From: Magnetococcus sp. PR-3
GTDB lineage: Bacteria; Pseudomonadota; Magnetococcia; Magnetococcales; Magnetococcaceae
Reading direction: 5' to 3'
Assembly (NCBI RefSeq): GCF_036689865.1
Contig: NZ_JBAHUQ010000045.1
Span: forward strand, 1-38,391
DNA length: 38,391 nucleotides
In this document: positions 35,560 to 38,391 of the stretch, in pieces
Position numbering within the stretch: the first letter of the stretch is position 1
How the letters are laid out: the number at the start of each line of letters is the position of its first letter
The notes under the pieces: model-generated
What the model was told of the DNA's origin: nothing
The model's database searches: none
The model's input: the letters and a program-made list of their open reading frames with translations, nothing else
Position numbers and translations under genes: made by a program

Positions 35560-35823
35560 ATGACTCAACAGACCTCTACCCCCAATGCCGACCAGATACA
35601 ACGCTGGATCAGTGACTATCTTGAGGGTACCCTGCACATTGCCCCCGATGATATTGAACCACAAAGACCTTTTACAGAATATGGTTTGGACTCTGCATCT
35701 GTGGTGATTTTAACAGGTGATCTTGAAGAGTGGTTGGGGCGGGATCTAGATCCAAGCCTGTTGCAGACATATGCCACGTTGGAGGCCCTGACAAACTATT
35801 TGGCCACAGGTGAAGGTTCCTAA
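35560..35823 (+). CDS. Free acyl carrier protein
   Basis: This 87-residue carrier has its phosphopantetheine serine, Ser45, in YGLDSASVV, and typical helices before (IQRWISDYLEGTL) and after (DLEEWLGRDLD, LLQTYATLEALTNYLA). The frame opens earlier (35488), but the ATG at 35560 with a GAG six to seven bases upstream fits the usual ACP start; the extra residues encode part of the end of the preceding gene. It lies at the end of the operon, 64 bases after the phosphopantetheinyl transferase gene. It is the best candidate for the acceptor of the FAAL-activated acyl chain and donor to the KS. Confidence 0.9.
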   Translation: MTQQTSTPNADQIQRWISDYLEGTLHIAPDDIEPQRPFTEYGLDSASVVILTGDLEEWLGRDLDPSLLQTYATLEALTNYLATGEGS

Positions 35824-36033
35824 GTTTGTATGCTGTGGTTGGGCTAAAGTAGGGGAGGGTCATTCCTTATGCTTACGATCAGTATGAGCTCTATTGTTTT
35901 GTAAATATGGTAACCATTTGGTAGGATGCCTTGCGCATCAGAGGCTTGTTTAATCCTTGTTTTTTTCTGTTGGTTACACGTCAAAAAGGCTTGTGGTAAA
36001 AGTGGCATTTATACCTTTAAATGATCCTATACG
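35824..36033. promoter_or_regulatory. Intergenic region after the lipid operon
   Basis: 210 bases. It contains a perfect odd palindrome ATGGTAACCAT (35907-35917) and a small hairpin GATGC-CTTGC-GCATC (35925-35939), followed later by a T-run. It probably separates the operon from the next two genes, but no strong terminator or promoter can be asserted. Confidence 0.4.
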
Positions 36034-36765
36034 ATGAGTGCTTTCTTTTCGGTGGATTATCATGGTCCGGCGTTCCAGCTATTTGGCTGGGCACACCTGA
36101 CCATGTTGGGGGTTATCTCTTTAATCCTGGTGGGTTTGATATCCTGGGGAGGGAACATTCCCTCACACCTGCGGATCTATGTGCGTTATGGTTTTGCTGC
36201 ATTACTGATAGCCAATGAGCTGTTCTGGCATGTTTGGGTGTGGGGGGCTGGCCAGTGGAAGGTACAAACCATGTTACCTCTCCACTTTTGTAGTGTTGCC
36301 GTTATTCTTAGTGTTTTCATGCTACTTACAAAAAGCCAGCGGCTCTATGAGCTGGTCTATTTTATTGGTATCAGTGGGGCCATCTTAGCTTTATTGACGC
36401 CAGCTATGGGTCGTTACGGCGCCCAACATGCACTTTTTTATCAGTTTTTTATCTCCCATGGCATGATCATCGTGGCTGCAGTCTATATGAGTGTGGTCGA
36501 GTGTTTTCGTCCAACGTGGCGCGCATTAATCCGGGTGTCTGTTGTGGGTATTCTCTACATGCTGTTGGTCAGCAGAGTTAACCTTCTGTTGGATAGTAAC
36601 TATCTCTTTATCGCGCAAAAGCCAGAGGAAGCGACCACTCTGGATATTCTCCCCCCTTGGCCTTGGAATATACCGTTTATGGTCCTGGGGATGCTGTTGA
36701 TGATGCTTTTTCTTTACTATCTCATCTCCAAAAAACGAGATCGAGTTGATGGATCGATTCTATGA
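36034..36765 (+). CDS. TIGR02206/YwaF-family integral membrane protein
   Basis: This 243-residue protein has about seven hydrophobic helices. It shows family blocks: an N-terminal FQLFGWAHL, MLPLHFCSVAVILSVFML in the middle, and a C-terminal NYLFIAQKPE with LPPWPWNIPFM. YwaF-like proteins are of unknown function. Its stop overlaps the start of the next gene as ATGA (36762-36765), so the two are translationally coupled. No ribosome-binding site of note is seen. Confidence 0.85.
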   Translation: MSAFFSVDYHGPAFQLFGWAHLTMLGVISLILVGLISWGGNIPSHLRIYVRYGFAALLIANELFWHVWVWGAGQWKVQTMLPLHFCSVAVILSVFMLLTKSQRLYELVYFIGISGAILALLTPAMGRYGAQHALFYQFFISHGMIIVAAVYMSVVECFRPTWRALIRVSVVGILYMLLVSRVNLLLDSNYLFIAQKPEEATTLDILPPWPWNIPFMVLGMLLMMLFLYYLISKKRDRVDGSIL

Positions 36766-37910
36766 CAACACCCGATACCACCTTTTTTAGCCATTACTCC
36801 CTGTTCCGTGATGTTAAAGAGGAAGATCTGGCCAAGCTTATCCCGCTTATGCCCTGCCAAACCTACAAGAGTGGTGAGATTGTTTTTGCGGAGGGTAGTG
36901 ATGGACGCGAGCTCTATTTAATAGAGTCGGGCAGTGTTGAGGTGTTGAAAAACTCGGGTTCCAAAGCGCATGTGATTGCGGAACTCCCCCAAGGTTCGCA
37001 CTTTGGTGAGCTCTCTTTTCTTGATGGTTCGCCACGTTCCACAGCAATTAGGGCCAAAACAGATCTTAAACTCTACACCCTAAGAAAACGCTTTCTGGAT
37101 GATGATGTTTGCACCAAGAGCATGATCCAGACCCTCTATAGAAATTTATCACTCACCGGTACGGCCAGGTTAAGAAGTACGGATATCGCCTATTCTGAGA
37201 TCCTGGAAAAAGAGTTGGTGTTGCACCAAGAAAAAGAGTACATCAACCGTTTTCTGATAACGGTTATCGCCTCTTATTCCAGTGTGCTGGTGCTGTTTAG
37301 TATGTTACAGGGCATCTTCAAGGATGTGGATGTTTATAGCACCACATTTACGTGGCTTTTTGTGGTGTTAATTGTATTGCCTGTGCTCTATTTTACCACC
37401 CGCTCGGGAGAGCCTTGGGCCTCTTTTGGGGTGACGCTGACCAACTGGAAGCGTTCGGTAATAGAGGGGCTTTTGATCAGTTTTGGGGTCATGTTTGTTG
37501 GGCTAAATGTGCTCTACTTGGCAGCCTACCTGGGCCTGATGCCAAAAACCACCACCACTATGTCAGGAATTGTGCATCATATCTTTATTGGGCACCCTGT
37601 CACACTTTTCTATTTTGTCCACAGTTATGCCCAGGAGTTTCTTGCTCGTGGGGTTTTTCAAAACACCATGCAACGGGTGTTTGGTGAAAAGAAGAGCTGG
37701 AAAGCCATCATTTTGTCTTCTTTCATCTTTGGGGTGGCCCACATCCCTTATGGGGCTGCTATGGTTGGTATGACGGTGTTCTCTGGTATCTTTTTTGGCT
37801 ATATTTTTAAACGACATAACAATCTTCTTGGGGTCTCCTTGGTGCACTGGCTTTTAGGTACTTTTACCTTCTTACTCTCTTCGCTACCTTTTGCAGAGAA
37901 GTTGAACTAG
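36762..37910 (+). CDS. Cyclic-nucleotide-binding domain fused to a CPBP (CAAX-like) intramembrane protease
   Basis: In this 382-residue protein a cytosolic cNMP-binding domain (about 10-120, with GELSFLDGSPRSTAIRA) precedes an integral membrane domain of the CPBP/Abi family. The protease motifs are Q-E-F-L-A-R-G, Gln291-Glu292...Arg296, where the family usually has EExxxR, and FGVAH with His327. The first Glu is thus replaced by Gln, which may lower or change activity. Nucleotide binding could gate the membrane domain. It is coupled to the upstream YwaF-like gene by ATGA and is the last gene seen on the plus strand. Confidence 0.85.
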   Translation: MTTPDTTFFSHYSLFRDVKEEDLAKLIPLMPCQTYKSGEIVFAEGSDGRELYLIESGSVEVLKNSGSKAHVIAELPQGSHFGELSFLDGSPRSTAIRAKTDLKLYTLRKRFLDDDVCTKSMIQTLYRNLSLTGTARLRSTDIAYSEILEKELVLHQEKEYINRFLITVIASYSSVLVLFSMLQGIFKDVDVYSTTFTWLFVVLIVLPVLYFTTRSGEPWASFGVTLTNWKRSVIEGLLISFGVMFVGLNVLYLAAYLGLMPKTTTTMSGIVHHIFIGHPVTLFYFVHSYAQEFLARGVFQNTMQRVFGEKKSWKAIILSSFIFGVAHIPYGAAMVGMTVFSGIFFGYIFKRHNNLLGVSLVHWLLGTFTFLLSSLPFAEKLN

Positions 37911-38252
37911 GGTACGTGTTTCAACATAGGGGATGTCTCTCCTTCAACCTGTAACATTTCCTTGATCCTGCCTAACCATCAACCGCATACCAGGTTAAAA
38001 AAATAAGGGTGCTGAGTGGGTGTAAGAGCAGTGGCTGCTGGTGAACGCCAGGGCAGCACCTGATGGTGTTTAAGGTTCTTATGGGGGGTGGGGGCTGAAC
38101 TCGGGTGTAACCCCTCTCTCATGCTGAAGGGAGATGGGTTGTTTCGCAACGCATGGTGTTATGCAGGGCTGTCATTTGGTCAATAACATAGGGCTGTTTT
38201 ACAGATAAAAGTAGGCATCCTCAGCTTGCTTTGCGAAGCACATGGTCTACCC
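37911..38252. other. Non-coding stretch with a nested hairpin
   Basis: No gene is recognised. GGTGCTG (38008-38014) pairs with CAGCACC (38054-38060), and between them AGCAG-TGG-CTGCT (38027-38039) forms a small inner hairpin, so a folded transcript is possible. No known RNA family is recognised. Confidence 0.35.
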
Positions 38253-38299
38253 AACAGAGAAAAAGCCGATGACCAATGGTCACCGGCTTTTTCTCTGTT
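38253..38299. terminator. Long perfect hairpin, probable bidirectional terminator
   Basis: AACAGAGAAAAAGCCG (38253-38268) pairs exactly with CGGCTTTTTCTCTGTT (38284-38299), a 16-base stem. The inner TGACC-AAT-GGTCA (38270-38282) extends it after one mismatch. The GC core flanked by A5 and T5 fits an intrinsic terminator that works in both directions, serving the CPBP gene and/or a leftward gene beyond the window. Confidence 0.8.
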
Positions 38300-38391
38300 T
38301 AGGGGGGCACATCCCAAGAACCAACCAGACGCAAAAAAATGCGCATGGTCTGCCTTTATGGATGGATACAGTAAGGTATGTTGTTTGGTTT
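38300..38391. other. Window end, nothing recognised
   Basis: 92 bases after the hairpin. No gene or motif can be supported; a gene may begin beyond the window. Confidence 0.4.

Larger units (their letters stand above)
17282..35823 (+). other. Biosynthetic operon for a predicted galactosylated polyketide/acyl-glycerol lipid
   Basis: Nine co-directional genes with gaps of at most about 90 bases and two ATGA overlaps (18997, 33647). They encode acyl activation (FAAL), a KS-ACP-C-FkbH-ACP-reductase-glycosyltransferase megasynthase, a radical SAM protein, a DGD1-like glycosyltransferase, a TylF-type methyltransferase, an RND pump with adaptor, a phosphopantetheinyl transferase and a free ACP. All functions needed to prime, assemble, release, glycosylate and export a lipid are present, except a malonyl acyltransferase and an outer-membrane channel. 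The product assignment is inference from domain order. Confidence 0.75.

Noticed and set aside
1-38391. CRISPR array, tRNA or insertion sequence
   Set aside because: No regularly spaced direct repeats, cloverleaf sequences or transposase-like proteins were found on either strand.

Overview
The window comes from a Gram-negative bacterium. It encodes periplasmic adaptor proteins, an RND pump, a type I secretion system and a SPOR-domain protein with a signal peptide. Base composition is moderate and the gene families are proteobacterial in character. A marine alphaproteobacterium-like or magnetotactic-coccus-like host is possible, but I cannot fix the taxon from the sequence alone. I see no tRNA, rRNA, CRISPR array, insertion sequence or phage gene.

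Left part (1-10,275). A small heavy-metal chaperone and undecaprenyl-diphosphatase (uppP) are divergently transcribed, and a VOC-family protein converges on uppP. A leftward operon (8126 to 2266) then encodes a type I secretion ABC transporter, its HlyD-type adaptor and a 929-residue acidic protein made of five repeats of about 185 residues, the presumed secreted substrate. Diverging from it is a coiled-coil SPOR-domain protein, followed by a convergent STAS-domain protein.

Middle part (10,276-17,012). A translationally coupled leftward operon encodes a cysteine-rich PstS-like binding protein, a two-PAS histidine kinase and a NarL-type response regulator. A gene-poor stretch holds one small HTH protein. 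galE (UDP-glucose 4-epimerase) is transcribed leftward, divergent from the next block.

Right part (17,282-35,823) is the highlight: an apparent rightward biosynthetic operon for what I predict is a galactosylated polyketide/acyl-glycerol-type lipid. It encodes, in order, a fatty acyl-AMP ligase; a 2607-residue megasynthase (KS-ACP-C-FkbH-ACP-thioester reductase-MGDG-synthase-like glycosyltransferase); a B12-type radical SAM protein; a second glycosyltransferase that strongly resembles plant digalactosyldiacylglycerol synthase (DGD1); a TylF-type O-methyltransferase; an RND pump and its adaptor; an Sfp/HetI-type phosphopantetheinyl transferase; and a free acyl carrier protein. The domain order reads as a pathway. 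A fatty acid is activated and loaded. The KS may extend it. The C domain joins the chain to a glyceryl unit loaded by FkbH on the second carrier. Reduction releases it. The fused glycosyltransferase adds one sugar and the DGD-like enzyme a second, with UDP-galactose supplied by the divergent GalE. Methylation and RND export may follow. This pathway is inference; the domain assignments rest on visible motifs.

After the cluster come a YwaF/TIGR02206-type membrane protein and a cyclic-nucleotide-binding/CPBP-protease fusion, coupled by a 4-base overlap. The window ends in a non-coding stretch with a long perfect hairpin (38,253-38,299), probably a bidirectional terminator.
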